This document shows positions 15,352-23,289 of a stretch of 39,198 nucleotides of DNA, in pieces (within the stretch, counting starts at the first letter, position 1; the number at the start of each line of letters is the position of its first letter). Source of the stretch: JAFGCL01 sp964423835 (lineage in GTDB: Bacteria > Chloroflexota > Dehalococcoidia > UBA2247 > RBG-13-53-26); the NCBI GenBank assembly GCA_964423835.1, contig CAYRGJ010000031.1, positions 1 through 39,198 on the forward strand, written 5' to 3'. A model generated the notes under the pieces. That model was not told the DNA's origin. It saw only the letters and a list, made by a program, of their open reading frames with translations, and searched no databases. Position numbers and translations under genes: made by a program.

Positions 15352-15384
15352 CCCTCAGGACCCCGTCCGGGGAGAGGCGCCAGG

Positions 15385-17073
15385 CTACGGCCGGCAAAGG
15401 CTCCACAGGATCCGCGGCATGCTGCGCAGGAAGGACGTGGCCGGCCACTCCAGCTCGCGCTTCAGGCAGGTGGCCCCTTTGGCCAGATCCTCTTCGCCCT
15501 CGCCCCAAAGATCCCCGCCCTCCGCGGCGCGGCGGTCGATGGCGGCGATCAGTTCCATGTCCTTCCTGATCCTGGCCTCGACCTGCCCGGCGTCCGCGGC
15601 CCTGATGACGCCGAACCGCGCCTTGGCCTGGTTGAAGCCTATGGCTGCCTCGTAGGTGGCGTCCACGATGTCCTGGCGGGTCATCCATTCCGTCTCGTAG
15701 CTCAGCATGCGGCTCCACGCCGGGGCCACCAGCGCCTGGCGATGCTGCTCCAGCGTGCGATAGAGAAGCCGGTAGCCGAACTCCTCCGGGCGGTCGAACA
15801 CCTGGCTGCCAGGGTCGATGAACGGGGCCAGCGGGGATATGTGCGGATGCACCACGTTGCCCTGGCCGTACTCGCGGAGAAGGCCAACCATGTAGTCCAC
15901 GGTGCCCATTACCGAGCGGCGGTCCTGCCGGGGCAGGCCGATCATGTAGAACAGGTCGAAGCGGCGGCAGCCGTTGGCCACGGCCGCGCGGATGGTCTCC
16001 TCGACGTCGGCGTTCCGCCAGCCCTTGCCGAAGGCGCGCCGCACGCCCTCGTCGTGCGACTCCGTGGACATCTGGATGTTGTAGTGCGGAATGACCCGGC
16101 CGACCTTCCGGAAGAAGTCGCTGCCGGCGGGAGAGAACAGCTCCAGCACCACCGGGCCATTGACGCCGCGGCGGCTCATCGCCGCCAGCAGCTCATCGTC
16201 ATATCCGTCGCCGGCCTGGCGTATGTCCCCGATGATGAATACCGGGCCCCGGAGGTACCGCTGTATGCTGTGGATGTCCTCCGCCAGCAGGGCCGGGCTG
16301 CGGTAGGCCAGCTCCTGGCGATGGCACATGTTCTTGAAGGCATACCGCGATCCGCCGCACGAGTGGCAGTTCAGGGTGCAGCCGCGGCAGGTGAACACCG
16401 CCGTCACCGGGTAGTCCAGCCAGTTGTTGAAGGGCAGCACGCCGGACAGGGAGCGGTAGCGGATGACGGACTTGACCGGATACGCGTAGTCCAAGGGTAT
16501 GCCGTTCAGGTCGGGGAGCACCCACGACAGGGGATTGTGATGGGGCACCCCTTCGCTGTCCTTCCAGCTCACGTTCGGCAGGTCGTCGTATGGCCCCGCC
16601 GACTTGATGCGGCGCATCAGGCGCAGCATGGGCTCCTCGGTGGAATCGCCCCGGACCACGAAATCAACCTGGGGATACCCGGCCAGCTCCTGGTGAAAGA
16701 AGGTGGAAGAGAGCCCCCCGAAGATGACCGGTATATCCGGGTGCAGCCGCTTGACCACCCGGGCCAGCTCCAGGCTGCCCTGGGCATGCGGCAGCCAGTG
16801 CAGGTCGATGCCGAAGGCCGCCGGATGCAGCCGCCCCAGGAAGCGCTCGACATCGAACCTGGGCTCGGTCAGCATGCGGTTGGCGATGTTGACGATGCGG
16901 GTCCGCACTCCGGCCTTCTCCAGGTACCCGGCGATGCTGATGAACCCGATGGGGTACATCTCAAACACCGGGGTGGAGGGTATGACGTCGCTGATGGGCC
17001 CATAGACTATGGAGCGCTGGCGGAAGTCGTAGTTGCTGGGGGCGTGAAGCAGTATCAGATCAGGATGGCTCAC
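15385..17073 (-). CDS. B12-binding-domain radical SAM protein
   Basis: A 562-residue protein. The N-terminal part (about 1-160) has the Rossmann-like pattern of cobalamin-binding domains (PIGFISIAGYLEKAGV, then PDIPVIFGGLSST) but no D-x-H-x-x-G motif, so any cobalamin would bind without the lower histidine ligand. The radical SAM cluster motif is C232-x3-C236-x2-C239, with an extra cysteine at 229. MIGLPRQDRRSVMGTVDYM fits the later barrel strands. These enzymes catalyse difficult methylations or rearrangements, often in lipid or cofactor synthesis; the substrate is not evident. GTG 17073 lies a few bases from the predicted transcription start. It is divergent from the synthetase gene at 17242. 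Confidence 0.82.
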   Translation of the reverse strand: MSHPDLILLHAPSNYDFRQRSIVYGPISDVIPSTPVFEMYPIGFISIAGYLEKAGVRTRIVNIANRMLTEPRFDVERFLGRLHPAAFGIDLHWLPHAQGSLELARVVKRLHPDIPVIFGGLSSTFFHQELAGYPQVDFVVRGDSTEEPMLRLMRRIKSAGPYDDLPNVSWKDSEGVPHHNPLSWVLPDLNGIPLDYAYPVKSVIRYRSLSGVLPFNNWLDYPVTAVFTCRGCTLNCHSCGGSRYAFKNMCHRQELAYRSPALLAEDIHSIQRYLRGPVFIIGDIRQAGDGYDDELLAAMSRRGVNGPVVLELFSPAGSDFFRKVGRVIPHYNIQMSTESHDEGVRRAFGKGWRNADVEETIRAAVANGCRRFDLFYMIGLPRQDRRSVMGTVDYMVGLLREYGQGNVVHPHISPLAPFIDPGSQVFDRPEEFGYRLLYRTLEQHRQALVAPAWSRMLSYETEWMTRQDIVDATYEAAIGFNQAKARFGVIRAADAGQVEARIRKDMELIAAIDRRAAEGGDLWGEGEEDLAKGATCLKRELEWPATSFLRSMPRILWSLCRP

Positions 17074-17082
17074 CGTAATTCA

Positions 17083-17113
17083 GGTATATCACGGCCAAGC
17101 CCTGAAAATCAAA
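17083..17113 (-). promoter_or_regulatory. Possible promoter, TTGATT-19-TATACC
   Basis: On the minus strand TTGATT (17113-17108) and TATACC (17088-17083) are separated by a long 19-base spacer. The predicted start near 17076 is next to GTG 17073, and no ribosome site is visible, suggesting leaderless translation. Confidence 0.35.
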
Positions 17114-17150
17114 CGCAACCCGGCAGGTCAAGGCATGTCCCGAGGGCGCT

Positions 17151-17178
17151 TGTCCCGGCCCTGCGAAGGCGCTACAAT
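17151..17178 (+). promoter_or_regulatory. Sigma70-type promoter, TTGTCC-16-TACAAT
   Basis: TTGTCC at 17151-17156 and TACAAT at 17173-17178 with a 16-base spacer, upstream of the gene at 17242. The predicted start near 17185 falls inside a perfect palindrome at 17183-17210. Confidence 0.5.
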
Positions 17179-17182
17179 GAGT

Positions 17183-17210
17183 CCGCCAGGCCCCCGCGGG
17201 GGCCTGGCGG
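17183..17210. promoter_or_regulatory. 28-bp perfect palindrome at the transcription start (operator or leader hairpin)
   Basis: CCGCCAGGCCCCCG followed by its exact complement forms an uninterrupted 28-base palindrome. It sits immediately after a predicted -10 box and 31 bases before ATG 17242, a position suited to a dimeric repressor site or a 5' RNA hairpin. Confidence 0.5.
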
Positions 17211-17241
17211 CGTGCCCGGAAAGCTGCCGGAAGAGGGTTTC

Positions 17242-18663
17242 ATGTCCGTCGAGAGTGCATCCTTCCTGCGATCGTTCTTCGAGCCACGCTCCATAGCCGT
17301 GTTCGGCTCCATGAGGGAGCCGTCGGGCGAGGGCCTGATGGTCATCCGCAACCTGCTGGACTTTGGCTTCCGGGGACGGATCTTCCCCGTCAGCCGCTCC
17401 GCTGCCGAGGTGATGTCCCTGAGGGCCTGCCCGGACGTGGCGGACACCGATGAGCCCCCCGAGCTGGCCCTGCTGATCACGCCGCCGCCAACGGTGCTGC
17501 CCATCATCGAGCAGTGCGGGCGCCGGGGCGTGAGGGCCGTCATCGTGGTCACGGAGGGGTTCGCCGAGGCCAGCCCGGACGGCGCCCGTCAGCAGCGGGA
17601 GCTGGTGGAGACCGCCCGTCGGTTCGGGATGCGCCTGCTGGGGCCTAACACCCTGGGCGTCCTGAACACGGCTTCCCGCCTGGTGACCTACGGCTACCCC
17701 CTGAGCGGCAACCAGCCGCTGCCCGGGGGCGTCAGCTACTGCACGCAGACCGGGTTCCTCACCTTCGGGGTGCATCCCGTGAGGGACCTGGGCTACCCCA
17801 TCAGCAAGGTGTGCGACTTCGGCAACAAGTGCGACGTCAACGAGACGGACATCCTGCCGTTCCTGGCCGCTGATGACAGCACCAGGGTGATATGCCTGCA
17901 CCTGGAGGACATCAAGGACGGCCAGCGCTTTCAGGAGGCCGCCGCGGCGGCAGTGGCCCGGAAGCCGGTGCTGGTGCTCAAGCCCGGCCGCAGCGATGCC
18001 GGGGCCAGGGCCGCCTCCTCACACACCGGATCTCTGGCCGGCAACGACCTGATCTATGAGAGCGCCCTGAAGCAGGCCGGGGTCATCCGGCTCAAGACCT
18101 GGCGGGAATACTGGGAGATCCCCCGGGCCCTGGCGATGCAGCCCCTCCCCACCGGCAACCGGGTGGCCGTGGTCACCGCCACCGGCGGCGCGGGGGTCAT
18201 CCTGATCGATGCGGCGGCCGAGGCCGGGCTGGTGCCGGCCGCGTTCACCCCGCCCACCCGCCGCCTCCTGCAGGGTCTTTCACCGCGGCTGGGCGGGAAC
18301 CCGGTCGACACCGGGCCGCTGATGTCCGTGCGGGACGACCCCTTCAACATCTACCTGGAGGTGGTCCCCGCCATCCTGGCGGACCCCAACGTGGATTGCC
18401 TGGCCGTGGTGTGCCACCTGGGGCAGCCCATAGTGGAGGTGCTCACCCGTCTGGCGCCGGAGATAGCCCGGAGCGGCAAGCCGGTCACCGTCTTCGGCTA
18501 CGGCGTAGACCTCCCGGACATGCAGCGGTCGGCACGGCAAGTGGAGGCGCTGGGGCTGCCCGCCTACCTGGACCTGGAGATCACCGTCAAGGCCCTGGGC
18601 GTGGCCGCGGCCTGCTCCCGCCACCGGGCGCGGCTGGAAGGAAAGCCTTGGGCCGGGGCGTGA
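17242..18663 (+). CDS. NDP-forming acyl-CoA synthetase, alpha-type subunit (second paralogue)
   Basis: A 473-residue protein starting at ATG 17242 with AAGAGGG upstream; the open frame extends far upstream but without coding character. FEPRSIAVFGSMREPSGEG begins the CoA-binding domain; MRLLGPNTLGVLN, YCTQTGFLTFG and SSHTGSLAGND are the conserved alpha-subunit blocks, with the family's phospho-histidine in SSHTGSLAG. As in the paralogue at 12776-14194 there is no ATP-grasp domain. A late segment, VTATGGAGVILIDAAAEAG, starts the second ligase subdomain. The reaction is presumably acyl-CoA/acid interconversion with a separate partner subunit. Its TGA overlaps the GTG of a small membrane-protein gene. 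Confidence 0.82.
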   Translation: MSVESASFLRSFFEPRSIAVFGSMREPSGEGLMVIRNLLDFGFRGRIFPVSRSAAEVMSLRACPDVADTDEPPELALLITPPPTVLPIIEQCGRRGVRAVIVVTEGFAEASPDGARQQRELVETARRFGMRLLGPNTLGVLNTASRLVTYGYPLSGNQPLPGGVSYCTQTGFLTFGVHPVRDLGYPISKVCDFGNKCDVNETDILPFLAADDSTRVICLHLEDIKDGQRFQEAAAAAVARKPVLVLKPGRSDAGARAASSHTGSLAGNDLIYESALKQAGVIRLKTWREYWEIPRALAMQPLPTGNRVAVVTATGGAGVILIDAAAEAGLVPAAFTPPTRRLLQGLSPRLGGNPVDTGPLMSVRDDPFNIYLEVVPAILADPNVDCLAVVCHLGQPIVEVLTRLAPEIARSGKPVTVFGYGVDLPDMQRSARQVEALGLPAYLDLEITVKALGVAAACSRHRARLEGKPWAGA

Positions 18664-18914
18664 TCAAGACTAACCTGCGGTGGGGCAACCAGGCCAACGC
18701 CACTGACCCCTTCCTGGAGGCCCCTGGCTCCATGGTTGCCGCCGGGTTCCTTCTGGCCTACATGATCGCCTGGTGGCCCTTCATGGCCGCCTGCATCGCG
18801 GTTTACCTCATGACCGCCGTGGTCACCGGCCTGCTGGTGGTGCTCAGCCTGCCCTGCGGCCTCTGGGCCCGGGCAGGGCGGCGGCGCCACCCCGGCGCCG
18901 AAGGGGCCCCGTAG
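18660..18914 (+). CDS. Small membrane protein translationally coupled to the acyl-CoA synthetase
   Basis: An 84-residue frame whose GTG at 18660 overlaps the preceding TGA as GTGA. Two adjacent hydrophobic helices (MVAAGFLLAYMIAWWPFMAACIAVYLM and TAVVTGLLVVLSLPCGLW) are followed by a basic tail. Family not recognised. The overlap argues that it is translated with the synthetase subunit and may tether or partner it at the membrane (inference). No second gene follows; 18915-19116 holds nothing recognisable. Confidence 0.55.
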   Translation: MIKTNLRWGNQANATDPFLEAPGSMVAAGFLLAYMIAWWPFMAACIAVYLMTAVVTGLLVVLSLPCGLWARAGRRRHPGAEGAP

Positions 18915-19116
18915 GCGCGCATCACCACCCTGAGAGCAACTTGTAAGGCCAAGCCGGCCTCTCGTGAGCCATTTGAGACCGCCCCCCCTAGAGCCGCCAG
19001 GCAGCGTGTGCTACGCTTGATGCGCACCCCACCCGGGCAGCGGCCATGGCCTCGCCGAACGGGCCCGGGCCGCCTTGTCATGCGGGGATGGGGCTCGGAT
19101 GGCGAGGAGCTGAGTA

Positions 19117-21204
19117 TTGGTAACGGGTATCTCGGAAGACCTGACGCAGCCCGCGACCGCGGGGGAAGAGAGCCCCGGGCAGGCGCCGCCCGCCCTGGAG
19201 CCCCTGGCGCAGATGCCCCTGGCGAAGGATCCCTCTGCCCACTTGCCCGCCGAGAAGAAGCGGCCGGCCAGGAAGCGCCCTGAGAGACGGGTGCGCAAGA
19301 GCGGCGATCAGCTCTACGCCGAGGGCCAGTGGGAGCTGGCGGTCAAGGCCTTCGACCGGGCCCTGGCCGACAACCCTGACGAAACGGCAACCTGGAGAAG
19401 CCGCGCCTCAGCCCTGGTCCATCTACAGCGCTATGAGGAGGCGGTGCAGAGCTATAACCAGGCCATCGCCCAGGATCCCAGGGACGCCTCGACCTGGTAC
19501 AACCGGGCCGGCGCCCTGGCCGAGCTGCAGAGGTACGTCGAGGCGGTGGACAGCTACGACCAGGCCCTGGCGCTGGAGCCCGAGGATGCTGCCGCCTGGA
19601 TAAACCGGGCCGACGCCCTCTACGGCCTCAAGCGGTACCTGGAGGCCTCTGACAGCTATGACAAGGCCCTCTCCCTGGACCCCAACAATGCCTCTGTCTG
19701 GAACAACCGCGGCAATACCTTTTTCACCCTGAAGAGCTATCAGAAGGCGGTGGAGAGCTACGACCGGGCCCTGATCATTGATGCCGGGAACGCCGGCGCG
19801 TGGCACAACCGGGGCAATGCCCTGGCCCGCCTGGAGCAGTACCAGAAAGCGGTGGAGAGCTATGACCGGGCCCTGGCCGTCCAGCCGGACAATGCTTCCA
19901 CCTGGTGCAGCCGGGCCAATGCCCTCTATATCATGAGGCGGGACCGCGAAGCCGCGGACAGCTATGATGAAGCCCTGGGGCTCGATCCCTCCCTGGCCGC
20001 AGCCTGGAACAACCGGGGGAACGCCCTGATGCAGCTGGAGCGCTACCAGGATGCGGTGGAGAGCTACAATGAGGCCCTGGCCCTGGACCCCGACTACGGG
20101 GATGCCTGGAATGAGTGCGGCAACGCCCTGGCGCACCTGGGACGGTACGAGGAGGCGGTCCAGAGCTATGACCGCGCCCTGCAGGCCAATGCCAACAGTG
20201 GCTCCACCTGGTACAACCGGGGAAACGCCCTGGGTCACCTGGGGCGCTACCAGGAGGCAGTGGACAGCTACGACAAGGCCATGGCCATGGACGCCAATCC
20301 GGCCGACACCTGGAACAACCGGGGCGCCGCCCTGGCCAGGCTGGGCGCGCTGGATGAGGCCATGGCCAGCTTCGAGAAGGCCGCGGCCATCAACCCCAAT
20401 CAGCCCGGCTATCTGTACAACAAGGGCTGCATGCACTTCGCCATGGGTCAGGACCAGCGGGCCCTGGAGGCCATCGAGGAGTACCTGAAGGCGAACCCCC
20501 TGGACGCCAGCGCCTGGGACGTCAAGGGCTGCCTGCTGCTGCGGACCCAGCCCAGCCGCCTGCAGCCGCGGGCCGCCGGGTCGCAGCCGCGGGCCGCCGG
20601 GTGGCAGCCGCGGGCCGCCGGGTCGCAGCCGCGACCGGGCGGGTCGCGGGCGCAGGCCAACCGCGAGGCCGCAGCCGCCATAGAGAGGGCCTGCGCCCTC
20701 AACCCGGGCCACGCCACCTACCAGTACCACATGGGGATGGTGCAGCAGCGCCTGAAGAACAGGCAGCAGGCCGTGCGCCACTTCCGGGCGGCCGCACGGC
20801 TGGACCCTGGTCTGCAGGAAGCATCGGAGGCGCTGCAAAAGCTGGAGTCAGAGCGGCCCACCTGGTGGGACTGGTGGTTCCAGACCTCCTGGCCCAGGAG
20901 GATCGCCGGCGCCGTGCTGAGCGGCCTGCTGCTCACCTACGCGGCCCTCCCGCTCTTCAGCGGGGAAGTGGTCATCGCCGGGGGGCTGACCCTGAACGTC
21001 GGGCAGAGCATCCAGTACTACATCCTGCCGGTGGCCCTGCTGTCCGCCGCGCTGCTGCTGCCCAGCATCCTGAAATGGGGCCGGGGGCCCGCCGACATCG
21101 ACCCGCTCCCCGCCAGGCCGGAACCGCAACTGGCCCCCATCTCCGCGCCCACCGAGCCCAGCGAGCCCGGCGAAGAAGAGCGCGGCCACACCAACCTGGA
21201 GTAA
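19117..21204 (+). CDS. Tetratricopeptide-repeat protein with C-terminal membrane segments
   Basis: A 695-residue protein from TTG 19117, with GAGGAG seven bases upstream. After a basic, disordered N-terminus (about 1-62) come twelve contiguous 34-residue TPR units of the type RGNALxxLxRYxEAVxSYDxALxLxPxxAxxWNN. A thirteenth TPR is interrupted between its two helices by an RAAGSQP-type repeat insert, and a fourteenth follows. Near the C-terminus two hydrophobic helices (AGAVLSGLLLTYAALPLF and YYILPVALLSAALLLPSI) precede an acidic tail. TPR solenoids are protein-binding scaffolds; no enzymatic domain is seen. With no signal peptide, the TPR part should be cytoplasmic and the protein membrane-anchored. 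Confidence 0.82.
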   Translation: MVTGISEDLTQPATAGEESPGQAPPALEPLAQMPLAKDPSAHLPAEKKRPARKRPERRVRKSGDQLYAEGQWELAVKAFDRALADNPDETATWRSRASALVHLQRYEEAVQSYNQAIAQDPRDASTWYNRAGALAELQRYVEAVDSYDQALALEPEDAAAWINRADALYGLKRYLEASDSYDKALSLDPNNASVWNNRGNTFFTLKSYQKAVESYDRALIIDAGNAGAWHNRGNALARLEQYQKAVESYDRALAVQPDNASTWCSRANALYIMRRDREAADSYDEALGLDPSLAAAWNNRGNALMQLERYQDAVESYNEALALDPDYGDAWNECGNALAHLGRYEEAVQSYDRALQANANSGSTWYNRGNALGHLGRYQEAVDSYDKAMAMDANPADTWNNRGAALARLGALDEAMASFEKAAAINPNQPGYLYNKGCMHFAMGQDQRALEAIEEYLKANPLDASAWDVKGCLLLRTQPSRLQPRAAGSQPRAAGWQPRAAGSQPRPGGSRAQANREAAAAIERACALNPGHATYQYHMGMVQQRLKNRQQAVRHFRAAARLDPGLQEASEALQKLESERPTWWDWWFQTSWPRRIAGAVLSGLLLTYAALPLFSGEVVIAGGLTLNVGQSIQYYILPVALLSAALLLPSILKWGRGPADIDPLPARPEPQLAPISAPTEPSEPGEEERGHTNLE
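20563..20646 (+). repeat. 21-bp in-frame tandem repeat inside a TPR unit
   Basis: Three near-identical 21-base units starting at 20563, 20584 and 20605 and a diverged fourth at 20626. Each encodes QPRAAGS or QPRAAGW. The insert lies between helix A and helix B of the thirteenth TPR and looks like a recent local expansion. Confidence 0.8.
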
Positions 21205-21257
21205 CCGCGGGCCAGCGTAATCTGATAGCAGACGCGCGGCCAGCCGCGGTCTCAGAA

Positions 21258-21350
21258 GGAAAAGACCCCCTCCGGGCCACCAGTGAGGGAGAAAGTCCAC
21301 TCGCGCAGCAGAGGGGGCGCAGCGGCCCGGAGAGGGGGATGCGCCGCGAT
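21258..21350 (-). ncRNA. Candidate small RNA of about 92 nt with own promoter and terminator
   Basis: A minus-strand unit between the ends of two genes. A perfect TATAAT (21362-21357) with a TGC extension predicts a start near 21350. About 92 bases later a stem forms between 21324-21338 and 21266-21278: thirteen paired bases with a two-base bulge, followed by TCTTTTCC. The stem encloses about 45 bases, so most of the RNA would fold as one rod. No reading frame with a start and ribosome site is seen in it. It shows no SRP (GGAAG/AGCAG) or other known signature I recognise. It is convergent with the TPR gene's 3' end. Confidence 0.45.
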
Positions 21351-21356
21351 GGACTG

Positions 21357-21427
21357 ATTATAGCACACTGAGCCTAAGGCTTTGTCAATACCCGGGTCAA
21401 CTCGGCAACTGTCAACGTAACTGTCAA
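21357..21427 (-). promoter_or_regulatory. Promoter with perfect extended -10 and four tandem TTGAC boxes
   Basis: TGCTATAAT has its -10 hexamer at 21362-21357. Upstream on the same strand TTGACA or TTGACC occurs at 21388-21383, 21400-21395, 21415-21410 and 21427-21422, spaced 12, 15 and 12 bases apart. The nearest box gives a 20-base spacer, longer than ideal. The array may be a cluster of regulator sites, or duplicated -35 elements. The furthest box overlaps the stop codon of the gene ending at 21424. Confidence 0.5.
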
Positions 21428-22053
21428 CTCGTTTGTTCGCCCCTGGCGGCCGCAGAATCACGGAACCACTTGTGAATCTGGTCCAGGGCCGGCGGGAACA
21501 CGCTGAAGACCTGCGTGTCCCCAGGGAACTGCAGGGCATGCCCCTCCGTGATAAAGAGTATGCCGCTCTCGCCGGGCTTCAGGCTCTCGCGTATCCTCTG
21601 CGCCATGAACTCGTATCTCTTGCGGGAGGCCTCCACGTAGAACTGGCTGACCGCCCGGGCCACCTTCTCGCTGATGAAGCCGCCCAGCAAGATCCTCTCC
21701 CAGTCCATGCTCTCCTCGGCCAGCTCCCGGTCATCGGTGGCCTCCAGCCTGGCGCCCTTCTCGCACTTTTCCTTGATGATGGCGTGGCTGCTGGGGTTCA
21801 TCTGCTCCACCATCTTCAGGCCTTCCTCGCCACCCTCAACCACGGCCTCGTGGTAGATGCTCTGCACGGCGCCGGTCTTATCCTCCAGCCGGGCCAGCTG
21901 CTCCCGGACCTGCTGCCAGTAGAGGTCGAACTTCTCGCTGTATTCCGGCGGGGCCTCCCTGGCCCGCAGAATGAGGGGCACCACGAAGAGCTTCCTCTCG
22001 CCGCCGAAAGACTCTACCGAAGGCCTCTCGATGTGACCCAGTTCTTCACCCAT
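21424..22053 (-). CDS. Conserved-looking hypothetical protein downstream of dnaJ
   Basis: A 209-residue soluble protein, not recognised. It begins at ATG 22053 with GAGGAGG upstream, 15 bases after dnaJ, so it is co-transcribed. There is no signal peptide or membrane helix. The middle (about 40-150) is charged and predicted helical (EKFDLYWQQVREQLARLEDKT and following), and the end has a strand-rich segment, SGILFITEGHALQFPGDTQVF. Composition is balanced, with normal codon use, so it is a real gene. Its place with DnaJ, GroEL and an FmdB-type protein suggests a link to protein quality control, but nothing in the sequence proves it. Confidence 0.7.
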   Translation of the reverse strand: MGEELGHIERPSVESFGGERKLFVVPLILRAREAPPEYSEKFDLYWQQVREQLARLEDKTGAVQSIYHEAVVEGGEEGLKMVEQMNPSSHAIIKEKCEKGARLEATDDRELAEESMDWERILLGGFISEKVARAVSQFYVEASRKRYEFMAQRIRESLKPGESGILFITEGHALQFPGDTQVFSVFPPALDQIHKWFRDSAAARGEQTS

Positions 22054-22068
22054 CCGTGTCCTCCTCTA

Positions 22069-23199
22069 TCATGGCTGGCCCCTGCCCGCCTTCCTCGTCC
22101 CGCCCGGCTGGCTTCCGTTTGACTTCTCCCTGAGCCTCTGGAACTGCTTCAGCAGGTCCTTCTCCTCGCGGCTGAGGCGGGTGGGCGTGACCACCCTGAG
22201 CACTACGTACTGGTCCCCCCGCCCCCGCTTGCCCGGCCGGGGCATCCCCTGCCCGGCGATCCGTATCACGGCGCCGGTCTGGGCCCCCTCCGGTATCTCC
22301 ACCTTGAGCTCCCCGCCCAACCCGGGCACCACCGCCTCGCCGCCCAGGGCCGCCGCCGGGAAAGCCACATCATGCTGAAGGTAGATGTCATCGCCGTGCC
22401 GCTCGAAGATGGGATGCCGCTCCAGGTCAACGACCACGTACAGGTCGCCGGCCAGCCCATCGGCGCCGGCCTCGCCCTCTCCGTCAATCCTGATGGCGTA
22501 GCCGGCGTCGGCGCCGGCCGGCACCTCGACCCGGAGCTCCTTCCGGGCCTCGGCCAGGCCCATCCCCCCGCAATCGGGGCAGGGCTGCCGGACAATCTGG
22601 CCCCGACCCCGGCAGTCCCCACAAACGGTAATCTGGCGGACCACGCCATACCCCGACCGCTGCTCCCTGACCATCTGGCCGGTGCCCCGGCAGCTGGAGC
22701 AGCCCTCCAGGCCGCCGGCCGGAGCGCCCGTCCCCTGGCACGCCGGGCAAGGCGATGTCCGAGACAGCTCGATGGTCTTCTCCAGGCCGGCAGCCGCCTC
22801 TTCCAGGGTCAGCCTGAGGTCATAGCGCAGGTCGGCTCCCCTCCTTGGCCCCCTGCGGCCACCTCCCCTGCGCCCGAAAAGGCCATCGAACAGCCCGTCC
22901 CCAAAGCCAAACCCGAACTCGCGGAAGATGCTGCTGAAGTCCACGCCGCGGAAGATGTCCTCCTGGGTGTAGCCCTCGAGCCCGGCGTGGCCGTAGTTGT
23001 CGTAGAGGCTGCGCTTCCGGGGGTCGCAGAGCACCGCATAGGCCTCGTTGACCTCCTTCATCCTCTCGGCCGCCTCGCAGTCTCCGGGGTTCCGGTCGGG
23101 GTGGTACTGCATGGCCAGGTTGCGATAGGCCTTCTTGATGGCGGCCGCATCGGCCCCGCGGTCAACACCCAGGACCTCGTAGTAGTCCCTCTTAGCCAT
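22069..23199 (-). CDS. dnaJ: Chaperone DnaJ (type I, J domain and zinc finger)
   Basis: A 376-residue type I Hsp40. The J domain covers residues 4-70, with the H33-P34-D35 motif that stimulates DnaK ATPase. A short Gly/Phe/Arg-rich linker follows (about 85-125). The zinc finger has four CxxCxGxG motifs: CPACQGTG, CSSCRGTG, CGDCRGRG and CPDCGGMG. Two beta-barrel substrate-binding domains fill the C-terminus. It presents unfolded proteins to DnaK. No dnaK or grpE lies in the window, so its Hsp70 partner is encoded elsewhere. It follows an FmdB-type gene after 90 bases and precedes an unknown gene by 15. Confidence 0.95.
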   Translation of the reverse strand: MAKRDYYEVLGVDRGADAAAIKKAYRNLAMQYHPDRNPGDCEAAERMKEVNEAYAVLCDPRKRSLYDNYGHAGLEGYTQEDIFRGVDFSSIFREFGFGFGDGLFDGLFGRRGGGRRGPRRGADLRYDLRLTLEEAAAGLEKTIELSRTSPCPACQGTGAPAGGLEGCSSCRGTGQMVREQRSGYGVVRQITVCGDCRGRGQIVRQPCPDCGGMGLAEARKELRVEVPAGADAGYAIRIDGEGEAGADGLAGDLYVVVDLERHPIFERHGDDIYLQHDVAFPAAALGGEAVVPGLGGELKVEIPEGAQTGAVIRIAGQGMPRPGKRGRGDQYVVLRVVTPTRLSREEKDLLKQFQRLREKSNGSQPGGTRKAGRGQP

Positions 23200-23289
23200 G
23201 GTCAGGTCTTCTGCCGTCGGCGGCGATCTCCGGAGACGCTCGCTCCGGACCCGCCGGCCCAGCGCGCGCTGAGGCGGCCGGACAGGGCG

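Noticed and set aside
15190..17241. Very long upstream open frame joined to the acyl-CoA synthetase
   Set aside because: It is the complement of the HtrA start and the radical SAM gene; coding character and a ribosome site begin only at ATG 17242.
21258..21350. SRP (4.5S) or 6S RNA
   Set aside because: The conserved SRP tetraloop-domain signature is absent, and the unit is too short and lacks the open central bubble of 6S RNA.
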